The notes under the pieces were generated by a model that made no database searches, was not told the origin of the DNA, and saw nothing but the letters and a program-made list of their open reading frames with translations. Source: Azospirillum picis (GTDB lineage Bacteria > Pseudomonadota > Alphaproteobacteria > Azospirillales > Azospirillaceae). Taken from it: a stretch of 64,000 bases of DNA. The stretch lies in contig NZ_JAGINO010000009.1 in the NCBI RefSeq assembly GCF_017876115.1, positions 62,001 to 126,000 of the forward strand. Direction: 5' to 3'. The stretch's first letter is position 1. Every line of letters begins with the position of its first letter. Position numbers and translations under genes: made by a program. This document shows, piece after piece, positions 43,272 to 53,100 of the stretch.

Positions 43272-44180
43272 GTGAACGACAGCCAGGAGATAGCGGTCAC
43301 CCCCGACCTGCTCCGCAGCATGCCGCTGCCGCAGCCGGACGGCGACGGCGACAAGGAGGCGCGCGGGCGCGTGCTGGTGGTCGCCGGCAGCGTTCCTGTT
43401 CCCGGCGGGGCGCTGCTGGCCGGGATCGGCGCACTCAGGGCCGGCGCCGGCAAGCTGCAGGTCGCGACCGCCGCCAGCGTCGCCCCGCATCTCGGCCTCG
43501 TCCTGCCGGAAGCGCTGGTGGTCGGCCTGCCGGAGACGCCGGACGGTGCCATCGCGGCCGAGGCGGCGGCGGTCCTCGCCGACCGTGCCGGACGGTGCGA
43601 GACGGTGCTGATCGGTCCGGGCATGATCGACGAAGAGGAGGTCGCGGCACTGACCGGCGCCCTGCTGCGGCGCCTCGACCCCGCGGAAGCCGGCCCGCGC
43701 CTCGTGCTCGACGCCGTCGCCCTCGCCGGCCTGGGCCGCGACCCGGCGCCGCTGCTGCGCCATCCGGGCCGCGCGGTCGCCACCCCTCATGCCGGCGAGA
43801 TGGCCGCCCTGCTCGGCTGCACCCGCGACGAGGTCGCCGCCGACCCGCTGGCCGCCGCCCGGGCGGCGGCGGCCAGGCTGCAGACCGTGGTGGCGCTGAA
43901 AGGGGGCTGCACCCGCATCGTCACGCCGGGCGGCACCTGCTGGGCCTATCGCGGCGGCACGGTCGGCCTGGCGACTTCCGGTTCGGGCGACACGCTGGCG
44001 GGAATCGTCGCCGGCCTGATGGCCCGCGGCGCCAGCCCCGAGCAGGCCGCCATCTGGGGCGTCTTCCTGCATGGCGAGGCCGGCAACCGCCTGAGCCGGC
44101 GCATCGGGCCGCTCGGCTTCCTCGCCCGCGAGCTTCTGGCCGAGGTGCCGGGGGTGATGGCCGAGCTGGCGGCCGGGTGA
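43272..44180 (+). CDS. ADP/ATP-dependent NAD(P)H-hydrate dehydratase
   Basis: A 302-residue ribokinase-fold protein that repairs the hydrated form of NAD(P)H. Signatures: VLVVAGSVPVPGGALLAG, VLIGPGMIDEEEV, VLDAVALAGL, ATPHAGEMAALLG, and GTVGLATSGSGDTLAGIVAG with the catalytic Asp in SGSGDTLAG. The N-terminal epimerase domain found in fused YjeF/Nnr proteins is absent, so epimerase activity must be elsewhere. GTG start at 43272, 12 bases after the phosphatase stop. Confidence 0.92.
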   Translation: MNDSQEIAVTPDLLRSMPLPQPDGDGDKEARGRVLVVAGSVPVPGGALLAGIGALRAGAGKLQVATAASVAPHLGLVLPEALVVGLPETPDGAIAAEAAAVLADRAGRCETVLIGPGMIDEEEVAALTGALLRRLDPAEAGPRLVLDAVALAGLGRDPAPLLRHPGRAVATPHAGEMAALLGCTRDEVAADPLAAARAAAARLQTVVALKGGCTRIVTPGGTCWAYRGGTVGLATSGSGDTLAGIVAGLMARGASPEQAAIWGVFLHGEAGNRLSRRIGPLGFLARELLAEVPGVMAELAAG

Positions 44181-44224
44181 CGCCAATCCGCCAGCGCGTC
44201 TGCCCGTTCAGCGCGTCTGCCCGT

Positions 44225-44968
44225 TCAGCGCATGGGCGCCGACAGCGGGACCGGGGCCGGGGCCGGCGGCAAAGCCGACGCGGCAGGCGCCGCGGCGCGT
44301 CCGCGGGGCTGCGGAGACTGGGACACCTCGGGCGACAGAGCGGCATCGCGGTCCCGGCAGCGGTCGACCACCTTCTGGCCGCAGGGCATGAACCCCAGGT
44401 CCTTGTCCAGGCAGACCCGCACCTCCGAAACGTCGCGGCGCGAACACATCACCGCCACGCCCTCCGGCGTCAGGCCCGGGTTGGCATCGAGGAACAGGCG
44501 CTCCACCTGCAGAGCCGGCACCGTCGGGCCGGGCGCCTTCAGCGTGTCGGGGATCGCCACCTTGGCGGCGGCGGCACGCAGCTTGGCGAAATAGTCGCCG
44601 GCGTCCAGGCCGGAACAGGTCCCATGCTTGCGCCACTCATGCATCATCAGGCCGACGCTGGGCATCACCGCCATCGTCTGGTCGACCGCGGCCTTGGGGA
44701 CGTTGCGGTCGCGCGAGCAGGTCGCCGGATAGCTGCCGTCAGTGTATTGCGGCCACAGGCCATGGACGACGAAACCGTATTTCTTCTCGCCGCACTGGTC
44801 GGGATCGGGACCGGACCTGTCGCGGGCGCAGTAGGTCGGCGTCCAGGACAGCGACAGGACGTAGTAATCGAAGGCCCCCGGTTCCGCCTTCCGCTGCGCC
44901 CAAGACGGGCTTGAGAGGAAAAGACCGGCAACCATGACGGACAATGCGGCGGCTATCGCGTTGCGCAT
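44225..44968 (-). CDS. Ribonuclease T2 family protein
   Basis: A 247-residue exported endoribonuclease. The signal peptide (about 1-22, ending SSPSWA) is followed by FDYYVLSLSWTPTYC. The CAS1 motif is VVHGLWPQY and the CAS2 motif is MMHEWRKHGTCSG, so both catalytic His residues and the Glu are present. Cys residues suggest disulfide bonds. It cleaves RNA through a 2',3'-cyclic intermediate; the periplasmic or secreted site implies nutrient scavenging. ATG 44968 was chosen because it begins a typical signal peptide; the upstream frame has none. Confidence 0.93.
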   Translation of the reverse strand: MRNAIAAALSVMVAGLFLSSPSWAQRKAEPGAFDYYVLSLSWTPTYCARDRSGPDPDQCGEKKYGFVVHGLWPQYTDGSYPATCSRDRNVPKAAVDQTMAVMPSVGLMMHEWRKHGTCSGLDAGDYFAKLRAAAAKVAIPDTLKAPGPTVPALQVERLFLDANPGLTPEGVAVMCSRRDVSEVRVCLDKDLGFMPCGQKVVDRCRDRDAALSPEVSQSPQPRGRAAAPAASALPPAPAPVPLSAPMR

Positions 44969-45090
44969 GACGATTTTCCCCAAGATTTCTCTTCCTTTCG
45001 TTGCATACCATGGAAGGAGGTTGCTGTCGCGGGGTCTCGATACCAGAATCACTCAGCCGCCCGTCGCCCGGCGGCGCATCAGCGGGTATA

Positions 45091-45783
45091 ATGACCGGCA
45101 TGTTCACCCTGTCCGCCCCGGTTCTGCTGCGCGCCTACGCCGCCGGGATCTTCCCTATGGCGGAAAGTGCCGAATCGCGGGAGCTTCATTGGTTCGATCC
45201 GGAACGCCGCGGCATCCTGCCGCTGGACGCTTTCCATGTGCCGCGCAGCCTGCGCAAGGTCCTGCGCCGCCGGCCGTTCGACCTGCGGTTCGACAGCGCC
45301 TTCCAGGCGGTGATCGAGGGTTGCGCCGAGGCGACGGAAGACAGGCCGAAGACCTGGATCAACGACGACATCGTCCGGCTGTACACCGACCTTTACGAGA
45401 CCGGCTTCGCCCACAGCGTCGAATGCTGGAAGGACGGCCGGCTGGTCGGCGGACTCTACGGGGTGTCGATCGGCGGCGCCTATTTCGGGGAAAGCATGTT
45501 CAGCCGCGAGACCGGCGCCAGCAAGGTGGCTCTGGTCCACCTGGTCGCCCGGCTGCGCGCCGCCGGCTTCGCGCTGCTCGACACCCAGTTCGTGACCGAG
45601 CATCTGAGCCGGTTCGGGGCTGTCGAGATCCCGCGCAACGAGTATCGCCGCCGCCTCGCGGCAGCGATGGAGCGCAAGACCGACTTCGCCGCGGTGGACC
45701 AGGATGCGGCCCTGTCGGCCCTGCTGGCGGATGGCTTGGCGGAATGCGGCCCCGAAGAGGGCGGGCTCGCAGCCGGACGATGA
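45091..45783 (+). CDS. aat: Leucyl/phenylalanyl-tRNA--protein transferase
   Basis: A 230-residue enzyme that adds Leu or Phe to N-terminal Arg or Lys of proteins, marking them for ClpAP (the N-end rule). The motifs [47 protein letters not shown], and [20 protein letters not shown] are diagnostic. ATG 45091 begins [12 protein letters not shown], giving the usual length. It is divergent from the RNase T2 gene. Confidence 0.96.
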   Translation: MTGMFTLSAPVLLRAYAAGIFPMAESAESRELHWFDPERRGILPLDAFHVPRSLRKVLRRRPFDLRFDSAFQAVIEGCAEATEDRPKTWINDDIVRLYTDLYETGFAHSVECWKDGRLVGGLYGVSIGGAYFGESMFSRETGASKVALVHLVARLRAAGFALLDTQFVTEHLSRFGAVEIPRNEYRRRLAAAMERKTDFAAVDQDAALSALLADGLAECGPEEGGLAAGR

Positions 45784-45880
45784 CCCCTGCGGCCCCGGCA
45801 CGGCCCCGCGGCGGAGCCGGCCCGCAAGGGCCCGGTTCATGCCCGGCATCACCGGCATCACTCTCCCTTATCGCGCCGGA

Positions 45881-47053
45881 CTATCGCACCGGATGGAACC
45901 GGCCGCCGGTCATCGGCGACGGCACCCCGGTCGTCGCCGGCAGGCTCAACGGCAGGCCCAGGCGGCTGCGCACCGCCAGATAGCCGAAGGCCTGCGCCTC
46001 CAGCGCGTCGCCGTCCCAGCCGACGCCGTCGGCCGACTCGACCGCCACGCCCAGGCGGTCGGCCAGCATCGCCATCAGGGTGGCATTGCGCCGCCCGCCG
46101 CCGCACACCAGCCAGCGCACCGGCGGCGCCGGCAGGTGGCGGACCACGCGGACGACGGCTTCGGCGGTGAAGGCGGTCAGCGTGGCCGCACCGTCCGCCG
46201 TGGACAGGCCGGTGACCGGCGCCGGGTCGAAGGCGTCGCGGTCGAGCGACTTCGGTGCCGGCCGGTCGAAATAGGGATGGGCCAGCAGCGCCGCGAGGGC
46301 CGCCTCGTCGACCCGCCCGGCGGCGGCCAGCGCGCCGCCGGCATCGAAGCGGCCGAGCCCGTGGCGAAGCATCCAATCGTCGATCAGCGCATTGCCCGGC
46401 CCGGTGTCGCAGGCCACCACCGCAGCTTCGCCCAGGCCGTCTTGCGGTTCCGGACCGATCCAGGTGACGTTGGCGACGCCGCCGATGTTGAGGATGCCGA
46501 GCGGGCGCGGCAGGCCGTGGGCCAGCGCGCGGTGGAACAGCGGCACCAGCGGCGCCCCCTGTCCGCCGGCGGCGACGTCGGCGCTGCGGAAATCATTGAC
46601 CACGGCGATGCCGGTGGCGCCGGCAAGCCTGGCGCCATCGCCGATCTGCAAGGTCCGCCGCTCCTCCGGCGCATGATGGATGGTCTGGCCGTGGAAGCCG
46701 ATCAGGTCGACGTCCGCGGCGGCGCACCCGGCCTCCGCCAGCAGGCGCCGCACCGCGCCGGCATGGGCATCGGTCAGCTCGCGCTCGACCTGATGCACTG
46801 CCTGATCCGCTGCCTGTTCCACTGCCCCCTTCCCGCCGAGGCAGCCGCGCAGGCGCGCGCGGAAGCCGTCGTCGTAGGGGACGGTGACGAAGGCGAGCGG
46901 CTCTACCCGTTCCCGGCCGTCGGTGCGCAGAAGGGCGGCATCGATGCCGTCCATCGAGGTGCCGCTCATCAGCCCGACGACGGTGCGCAGGCCGTCCCGG
47001 CCCTGCCTGCCGCCGCCTTGAGCCTCCCCGCGCTCTCCGCCCCAGTTCCCCAT
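45881..47053 (-). CDS. anmK: Anhydro-N-acetylmuramic acid kinase
   Basis: A 390-residue kinase that cleaves and phosphorylates 1,6-anhydroMurNAc during peptidoglycan recycling. The ATP-binding motif is VVGLMSGTSMDGIDAAL. VDLIGFHGQTIHHAPEE and LGILNIGGVANVTWIG follow, then CDTGPGNALIDDWM. The C-terminal LVCGGGRRNATLM is part of the catalytic site. ATG 47053 gives family length (about 370-390). The upstream frame includes only unlikely Arg/Gly-rich residues. The tyrS gene, often adjacent in this class, lies further away. Confidence 0.95.
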   Translation of the reverse strand: MGNWGGERGEAQGGGRQGRDGLRTVVGLMSGTSMDGIDAALLRTDGRERVEPLAFVTVPYDDGFRARLRGCLGGKGAVEQAADQAVHQVERELTDAHAGAVRRLLAEAGCAAADVDLIGFHGQTIHHAPEERRTLQIGDGARLAGATGIAVVNDFRSADVAAGGQGAPLVPLFHRALAHGLPRPLGILNIGGVANVTWIGPEPQDGLGEAAVVACDTGPGNALIDDWMLRHGLGRFDAGGALAAAGRVDEAALAALLAHPYFDRPAPKSLDRDAFDPAPVTGLSTADGAATLTAFTAEAVVRVVRHLPAPPVRWLVCGGGRRNATLMAMLADRLGVAVESADGVGWDGDALEAQAFGYLAVRSRLGLPLSLPATTGVPSPMTGGRFHPVR

Positions 47054-47098
47054 GCCGTCCGCTCCGCAATCGCGTGGTCGCAATGCGGCGCAGTCTAC

Positions 47099-47172
47099 GC
47101 AGGTTTTTCCAGATCGGGCCACAGGCCAGGCCTGGAAAAACCTGCCTGGGAAAACCTGCCTGGAAAACCCGC
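47099..47172. repeat. Three tandem and one inverted copy of a 14-base repeat
   Basis: CTGGAAAAACCTGC (47132-47145), CTGGGAAAACCTGC (47146-47159) and CTGGAAAACCCGC (from 47160) are head-to-tail. GCAGGTTTTTCCAG (47099-47112) is a perfect inverted copy of the first. The pair forms a 14-base-pair hairpin. It lies between anmK and the PhyH-like gene, so it may be a terminator or protein-binding site. Confidence 0.7.
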
Positions 47173-47177
47173 TTGGC

Positions 47178-48041
47178 CTAGCTCATCCAGAGCTGCAGCA
47201 TCAGCCGCTCGCGCGTGGTCGGCGGCATCGCCCGGTGATAGCAGGAGGTATCCTCGATGAAGCCGGTGCCGGCCGGTCCCTCCACCACCAGGATGCGGTC
47301 GCGGGCGAAGCGGGTGAACAGCTCCTCGTCGCGGGCGTTCGCGGACCCCAGCAGCATGCGCAGCGACTTGCCATGGTGGCTGCCGCGGACCAGCGCGTGC
47401 TCGCCCGATCCCGGCCCGACGTCCGTCAGGTAGAACTGGGCCGAGCAGAAATGGAAGTCGTGGACGTCGTAATGCCAGTCGATGGTCTGGCCGAGCTGGC
47501 GCCGCTCGTCATCGGTCGCGTCGGTTACGAAGCTCCAGAACAGCCGCGGGATGATCTTGGTGACCCCGAAGCCGAGGAAGGCGGAGGCGCACTCCATCAG
47601 CACCGGATCCCGGCAGACCCGGCGCACGGCGGGGCAGTCCAGCGGATCGGGGACGATGCCCATCACCGCCGGGGACCCATCCGGCAGCCGGCCCTTGCGG
47701 ACCTCGTGGTGGTAAAAGACCCGTTCGCCGCGCAGCCGGCGCTGAAGCGGCGAATGGGTGGCGAACTCCACCATCTCCTCGACCATCGCCCAGGGAAGAT
47801 CGAACCCGAGCGCGATCGAGTCGCGCCGCAGGTCGGCCAGGGCACTCTCCGCCGTCCGGCTTTCGAACAGGCTGACCGGCAGGGCCGGAAGCTGGACCGG
47901 TGGGCCGGCAGGCTGCCGCTGCCGTGACCGCGGCGACAGGCGCCGCCAGGCGCTGTAGCCCCGCCGCACGGTTTCGAAGCGGCCGAGCGCATAGTGAAGC
48001 TCCCCGGCGACGAGGCGCCGGGCGATGTTCGCGACATTCAT
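47178..48041 (-). CDS. Phytanoyl-CoA dioxygenase-like 2-oxoglutarate/Fe(II) oxygenase
   Basis: A 287-residue protein beginning MNVANIARRLVAGELHYALG at ATG 48041. The facial metal triad appears as WHYDVHDFHF (HxD) and the distal His in DTSCYHRAMPP, with the 2-oxoglutarate-binding Arg in TTRERLMLQLW. The substrate is unknown; members hydroxylate lipids, ectoine or natural products. There are no biosynthetic neighbours. It lies downstream on the same strand as the membrane-protein gene at 48293, 250 bases apart. Confidence 0.82.
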   Translation of the reverse strand: MNVANIARRLVAGELHYALGRFETVRRGYSAWRRLSPRSRQRQPAGPPVQLPALPVSLFESRTAESALADLRRDSIALGFDLPWAMVEEMVEFATHSPLQRRLRGERVFYHHEVRKGRLPDGSPAVMGIVPDPLDCPAVRRVCRDPVLMECASAFLGFGVTKIIPRLFWSFVTDATDDERRQLGQTIDWHYDVHDFHFCSAQFYLTDVGPGSGEHALVRGSHHGKSLRMLLGSANARDEELFTRFARDRILVVEGPAGTGFIEDTSCYHRAMPPTTRERLMLQLWMS

Positions 48042-48292
48042 GTGCGTTGCATCCCAGGAGAAGCCGGACTCTGCGGGCCGGTTGCCAGGAAGGGACCAGA
48101 ACCGCGTTGGTTGCGCGGCATGTGGTGTGGGAATGCTCGCAGTGTATGCAGTTTTGGTTGATTCTAAGAAGCGTTCTTCCGGCGTACGCCGACGCGCCCG
48201 GGAAATAGCCGGTCCGGCGCAGCACATTCCCCAACCGGGCCTTGGCCGGAACGGAGGCGCCATCCCGGACCGACTGGAGGTAGCAGCCGGTG

Positions 48293-48781
48293 TTATGACG
48301 AGGCCGTCGCGCCCTGCCTTGCCAGGTGGATCATCTGGGCGGCCAGGCCGGCCACGAGGAGGACAGCCAGCCCGCCCTGTGCGCCGAGAAGCAGCGGAGA
48401 TTTGAGGTCGGTGACCAGGGGATGGCCATCCGGGACACGGCGCAGGATTTCGCTGACGGTCGGGACCATCAGGAGAAACGCGCTCACGCTCAGGCAGATG
48501 GTTTCGATGTACCGGGCCGGGCGCCCAGCCCCCGGGAGCCGCCCGACCCCGTAGCCGGCGAGCACCAGCAGGATCGTCGCCGCGCCGATTCCGTAGCTGA
48601 CCGGCTGATGCGCCACGGGAAAGACGGTCGAGGCGCCGACCAGCATCGAAACGAGATAGACGGCGCCCAGCCCGGATCGGGGAACGATCCGGCCATGGCG
48701 GACAAACATGTAGAAGGCCACCGGAATGGCCGGCAGGCTGCCGAGCGTATGGAGCCAGCCGAGCGGGGAAATTCCGAACAT
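48293..48781 (-). CDS. Integral membrane protein next to a TetR regulator
   Basis: A 162-residue protein from ATG 48781 with four hydrophobic segments: TLGSLPAIPVAFYMFV, VYLVSMLVGASTVFPV, IGAATILLVLAGYGVG and AQGGLAVLLVAGLAAQ. No catalytic motif is seen; it resembles DUF2306-like membrane proteins. A site (48901-48919) upstream resembles one next to the TetR gene, so I infer that regulator represses it. Its leader also contains a 14-base tandem repeat (48852-48893). Confidence 0.7.
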   Translation of the reverse strand: MFGISPLGWLHTLGSLPAIPVAFYMFVRHGRIVPRSGLGAVYLVSMLVGASTVFPVAHQPVSYGIGAATILLVLAGYGVGRLPGAGRPARYIETICLSVSAFLLMVPTVSEILRRVPDGHPLVTDLKSPLLLGAQGGLAVLLVAGLAAQMIHLARQGATASS

Positions 48782-48851
48782 GGGGAGAGTTCCTTTCCGA
48801 TCACGGGTCTGATCACGATGCGAAGGCCGGTCGGGCAAACAAGGTTTCGAA

Positions 48852-48893
48852 GGGGAGCAAGGGACGGGGAGCAAGGGACGGGGAGCAAGGCGC
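48852..48893. repeat. 14-base tandem repeat, three copies
   Basis: GGGGAGCAAGGGAC occurs twice head to tail, followed by a third copy with a changed end (GGGGAGCAAGGCGC). It sits between the putative TetR operator (48901) and the start of the membrane-protein gene (48781), about 70 bases upstream of the ATG, where repeat-number changes could alter the leader. Confidence 0.8.
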
Positions 48894-48901
48894 GAGCGCC
48901 C

Positions 48902-48919
48902 TACCTATTAGTCGATAGG
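48902..48919. promoter_or_regulatory. Putative TetR operator upstream of the membrane-protein gene
   Basis: TACCTATTAGTCGATAGG contains the inverted repeat CCTAT/ATAGG. It aligns at 13 of 18 positions with the site at the TetR gene (TACCAACTAGTAGGGAGG at 49569). It lies about 120 bases before the membrane-protein ATG. Confidence 0.5.
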
Positions 48920-48984
48920 CTCTGTGGGCACGCGTCGGGCCGTATCGGGAGCGCGGCTCCAGCCTCCGCCTCGGTGCGCCGACG

Positions 48985-49563
48985 TCAGACGGCGAGGCGG
49001 TCCAGCAAGGGACGGGTCACCGTGCCGAAGATCGCAGCATCACCGTAGGCACGGGCTGAAAGCATCGCGCCATGCACCGCGGCCAGGAACATCTCGGCAT
49101 CGCTCCTGGCGGTTCCGCTCAGTCGAAGACGGCCTTGTGTGGCGCCACGCTCGAAGACGGACGTCAGCCAGTCCGAAAGGCTGCGGAAATGCGCCCGCAC
49201 CTCAAGGACGACCGCTTCGGGAAGAACCGGGATCTCCCCCGCCAGCAGGGCGCAGACACAGAAGGGAGCCGCCATATCGGCATAACAGCGCTCCCAGTAG
49301 CCGGTATAGGCGCGAAGCTGTTCGAGCGGGTCGGGGACATTCCGCTCCAGTTCGGCGATCCCGGCTTCGGCCTCCATCCGGTACTGCGCGACGAGCGTGC
49401 GGACCAACTCCGCCTTGCTGGGAAAATGATGGTGGATGCTTGCCGTACGGATACCGACGACTTCGGAGATGTCGGCATAGCTGAAGCTGTTGTATCCCCC
49501 CCTGACGATCAGGGAGCGCGCGCAGCGGAGGATGTCGTCAGCCTTGGTCGATGTGTTGCTCAT
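48985..49563 (-). CDS. TetR-family transcriptional regulator
   Basis: A 192-residue repressor. The N-terminal helix-turn-helix reads ILRCARSLIVRGGYNSFSYA, then DISEVVGIRTASIHHHFPSKAE. The C-terminal ligand domain (about 60-192) is mostly helical and typical of the family. The ATG at 49563 begins MSNTSTKADD; a site resembling an operator (49569-49586) lies directly upstream. It is on the same strand as, and upstream of, the membrane-protein gene. A ligand cannot be predicted. Confidence 0.93.
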   Translation of the reverse strand: MSNTSTKADDILRCARSLIVRGGYNSFSYADISEVVGIRTASIHHHFPSKAELVRTLVAQYRMEAEAGIAELERNVPDPLEQLRAYTGYWERCYADMAAPFCVCALLAGEIPVLPEAVVLEVRAHFRSLSDWLTSVFERGATQGRLRLSGTARSDAEMFLAAVHGAMLSARAYGDAAIFGTVTRPLLDRLAV

Positions 49564-49568
49564 GCCCC

Positions 49569-49586
49569 TATCTACCAACTAGTAGG
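49569..49586. promoter_or_regulatory. Putative TetR operator at the tetR promoter
   Basis: TACCAACTAGTAGGGAGG contains CTAC...GTAG symmetry and lies 6 bases from the TetR start codon. It matches the site at 48902-48919 in 13 of 18 positions. It would block both transcription and translation initiation of the regulator. Confidence 0.5.
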
Positions 49587-49700
49587 GAGGCAGTCAACCC
49601 AGGGAATGACCATCCGGACAAACGGCATTGCCGGCGATCGCGGAGCGCGCGGGGGCGGAGCGGAGTCCGCCCCTCCCCGCCCGGCTCCGGGCCGCCGGGT

Positions 49701-50180
49701 TCAGAGCGCCTGGACCGCCTTCAGCACGGCGGCGACATGTCCGGTGACCTTCACCTTGCGCCAGACGTTGCGGACCACGCCGTCCTTGTCGATCAGGAAG
49801 GTGGCGCGGTCGATGCCCATGTACTTGCGCCCGTACATGCTCTTCTCGACCCAGGTGCCGTAGGCTTCGCAGACGCTGCCGTCGGTGTCGGAGGCCAGCA
49901 TGAAGGTCAGCCCGTGCTTGGCCTTGAACTTGTCGTGGCTGGCGACGCTGTCCTTGGAGATGCCGATCACCACCGCGTCGACGGCGGAGAAGTCTGGAAG
50001 CTGGTCGCGGAAGCCGCAGGCCTCAGACGTGCAGCCCGACGTGTCGTCCTTCGGGTAGAAATAGAGCACCACCGGCTTGCCGCGCAGCGCGGACAGCGTG
50101 ACGCTGCCGCCGCCATCGGTCGGCAGGGTGAAGTCCGGGGCGGGCGATCCGGTATCGACGGCGGTCGCAACAGCGGTCAT
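49701..50180 (-). CDS. bcp: Thioredoxin-dependent thiol peroxidase (Bcp/PrxQ)
   Basis: A 159-residue peroxiredoxin. The peroxidatic Cys is in KDDTSGCTSEACGFRDQ, with a resolving Cys five residues on, as in atypical 2-Cys Bcp enzymes. SPAPDFTLPTD begins the domain. It reduces hydroperoxides using thioredoxin. The ATG overlaps the glnE stop (ATGA at 50177-50180), so glnE and bcp are translationally coupled. Confidence 0.96.
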   Translation of the reverse strand: MTAVATAVDTGSPAPDFTLPTDGGGSVTLSALRGKPVVLYFYPKDDTSGCTSEACGFRDQLPDFSAVDAVVIGISKDSVASHDKFKAKHGLTFMLASDTDGSVCEAYGTWVEKSMYGRKYMGIDRATFLIDKDGVVRNVWRKVKVTGHVAAVLKAVQAL

Positions 50181-53100
50181 GACGGTTTCGGGTCCTCTTT
50201 GTCGGCGCTGGGCGCCAGGTGGCTGGCCGGCTCCTCGACCAGGGCCACATAGTGGCCGTGGGCGCGGGCGGCGATCGCCCGGATTCTGCGGTCAAGCTCG
50301 GGGAAGTCAATCGCCGCGGCGTCCTCCTCCGGAAAGGCGGCCCGCACCAGACCGGCCAGCAGGCTCGGCGACACCTGCCGCGGATCGAGCACGCCGGCGG
50401 TGGTCAGCCGCAGGAAGCCCTGGACCCGCCGCCAAAGCCGCAGCGTCGATTCGAGTTCCTCGGCGACCTCCGGCGCCAGCGCGCCGGTGCGGGCGGCGCA
50501 GCGCAGCGCCTTGGCGGTGCCGACATGCAGGATGTCCGGCGTGTCGTGGCCATGGCGGAGCTGCAGGTACTGCGTGATGAACTCGATGTCGATCAGGCCG
50601 CCGCGGGCATATTTGACGTTCCAGGGATTGGCGGTGCCGAATTCCTTGTCGATCCGCCGGCGCATGTCGGCGACGTCCCGCAGCAGCCGCTCGGGATCGC
50701 GGGGCGCCGTCAGGACGGTGCGGACCGCCTCCGCCACCCGGCCGGCGAGCTGCGGATCGCCGCCGATCACCCTGGCCCGGGTCAGCGCCATGTGCTCCCA
50801 GGTCCAGGCGTCCGACGCCTGGTACTTCACGAACGCGCCGAGCGCGGTGGCCAGCGGCCCGGCATTGCCCGACGGGCGCAGCCGCATGTCGACCTCGTAG
50901 AGCCTGCCGTCGCCCATCGGCGCGGTGATGGCGTTGGTCAGGCGCTGGGTCAGCTTGATGTAATATTCGTTTGGCGACAACGGCTTGGCGCCGTCGGACA
51001 GGCTGGCCCCGCCATCGGCCGCCGCCGGCACGTCGTAGATGACGATCAGGTCGATGTCCGAGGTCACGGTGAGCTGGCGGCTGCCCAGCTTGCCCATCGC
51101 GACCACCACCCAGGCCGCGCCGGGAATGCGGCCGTGGCGCTGGACGAACTCCTCCTCGACCCTGGCCGCGAGGTCGGGGACCACGATGTCGGCAAGGTCG
51201 GCCAGGAAGGCGCCGCACCGGTCGCCATCGGTGATCCCGCGCAGGATGTGCACGCCGGCCCGGAACCGCTGGTCGTTGGTCCAGCGCCGGGCCAGCGTCA
51301 GCGCGTCCTCGAAGTCGCGGGCGGCACCCATCACGCGGGCGTGGTCGGCGGCCAGCCCCTCCTCCTTGCCCGGCAGCGGATCGAAGAAGTCCGGGGACAG
51401 CACGGCGTCAAGCAGCGACGGGTTGCGCGACAGCGTGGCGGACAATTGCGGCGCCGTCCCCATGATCTCGGCCACCAGTTCCAGCAGCCAGGGATTGGCG
51501 ACGAACAGCGAGAACAGCCCGACGCCGGCCGGCAGCTTGCCGAGGAAGTCGTCGAACTTCATCAGCGCGGTGTCGGGCGCCGGGGTCTTGGCCAGCGCGC
51601 TGAGCAGCGCCGGCGTCAGCTCGGTCAGCAGCTCGCGCGCGCGGCCCGACCGGGTGGCGCGGTAACGGCCGCGGTGCCAGGCCGACACCACGCTGATGAC
51701 GCGCGGCGGATCGGCGTAGCCCATGCCGGCCAGCGTCTCCACCGTGCCGGGGTCGGGGTCGGTGCCGGTGAAGACCAGGTTGCCGGGGCCGGACAGCGAC
51801 GGCGCCTCCTCGAACAGCTCGGCATAGCGGTCCTCGACCTGCCCCAGCTTGGCCAGCAGCTCGGCGCGGAAGGCGGCGGTGTCGTCGTAGCCGAGGAAGG
51901 TCGCCAGATGCGCCACCCCGTCGTCGTCGGCGGGGATGCGGTGGGTCTGCTGGTCGTCGATCATCTGGATGCGGTGCTCGACCCGGCGCAGGAAATGATA
52001 GGCCTCCGCCAGCTCCTCCACCGTCTGCTGCGGCACCCGCCCGACCTCGCACAGCGCCTGGTTGGCACGCAGCGTCGGCGCGACGCGCAGCCGCGGGTCG
52101 CGGCCGCCGAAGATCAACTGCTGGGTCTGGGCGAAGAACTCGATCTCGCGGATACCGCCGCGGCCGACCTTGATGTCGTGGCCGTTGACCGTCACCTCGC
52201 GGTGGCCCTTGTGGGCGTTGATCTGGCGCTTGATCGAATGGATGTCCTGGATGGCGGCGAAATCCAGGTGGCGCCGCCAGACGAACGGTTCGAGGAAGCG
52301 CAGGAAGGCGGCGCCGGCCTCGGGGTCGCCGGCGACCGGCCGCGCCTTGATCATCGCAGCGCGTTCCCAGTTCTGGCCGACGCTGCCGTAATAAATTTCG
52401 GCTGCCGAAACGGAAACCGCCAGCGGCGTGGCTCCCGGGTCCGGCCTAAGCCGAAGGTCTGTTCGGAAGACGTAGCCGTCCCTGGTCCGTTCATCCATAA
52501 TGCGGACGAGATCGCGTGCGAGCCTGATGAAGGTTCGCGCGAGGTTGTCCGGCTGGGGCGTCTGCACAACGGCGTCGTCGTACAGGACGATCAGGTCGAT
52601 GTCGCTGGAATAGTTGAGTTCGCGCCCGCCAAGTTTGCCCATGCCCAAGATGATAAGGCCCGAACCGATCCACGGTCGCTGCGGATCCGGCAGCGTCAGC
52701 GTCCCCGCCTCCCCGGCGCGGCGCAGCAGGAAATTCGCGGCCAGTTGCACCCCCGTCTCCGCCATGTCCGACAGGGCGCCGGTCACCCGGTCGAGCGGCC
52801 AGGCCCCGGCGATGTCGGCCAGCGCGATCAGCAGCGCCGCCCGGCGCTTGGCGACGCGCAGGCCCGCCATCAGCCGGTCCATCGACCGCTCCTCGCCATG
52901 GTCGGCGCGCAGGGAAGCGATCAGCGCGGCGAAGGCTGCATCGAACCCCTCCCGCATCACCCCGGCCACGAAGGACAGCTCGCGCGTCAGCGTGTGGCTG
53001 AGGTACGGGCTGTTGCCGCACACCGCCTCGATCAGCGCCCGGCCGTCTGCGGAGCCGGCGAAGCCCTCCGCCCAGGCCCGCGTCTCGGGCTCCGCCATGG

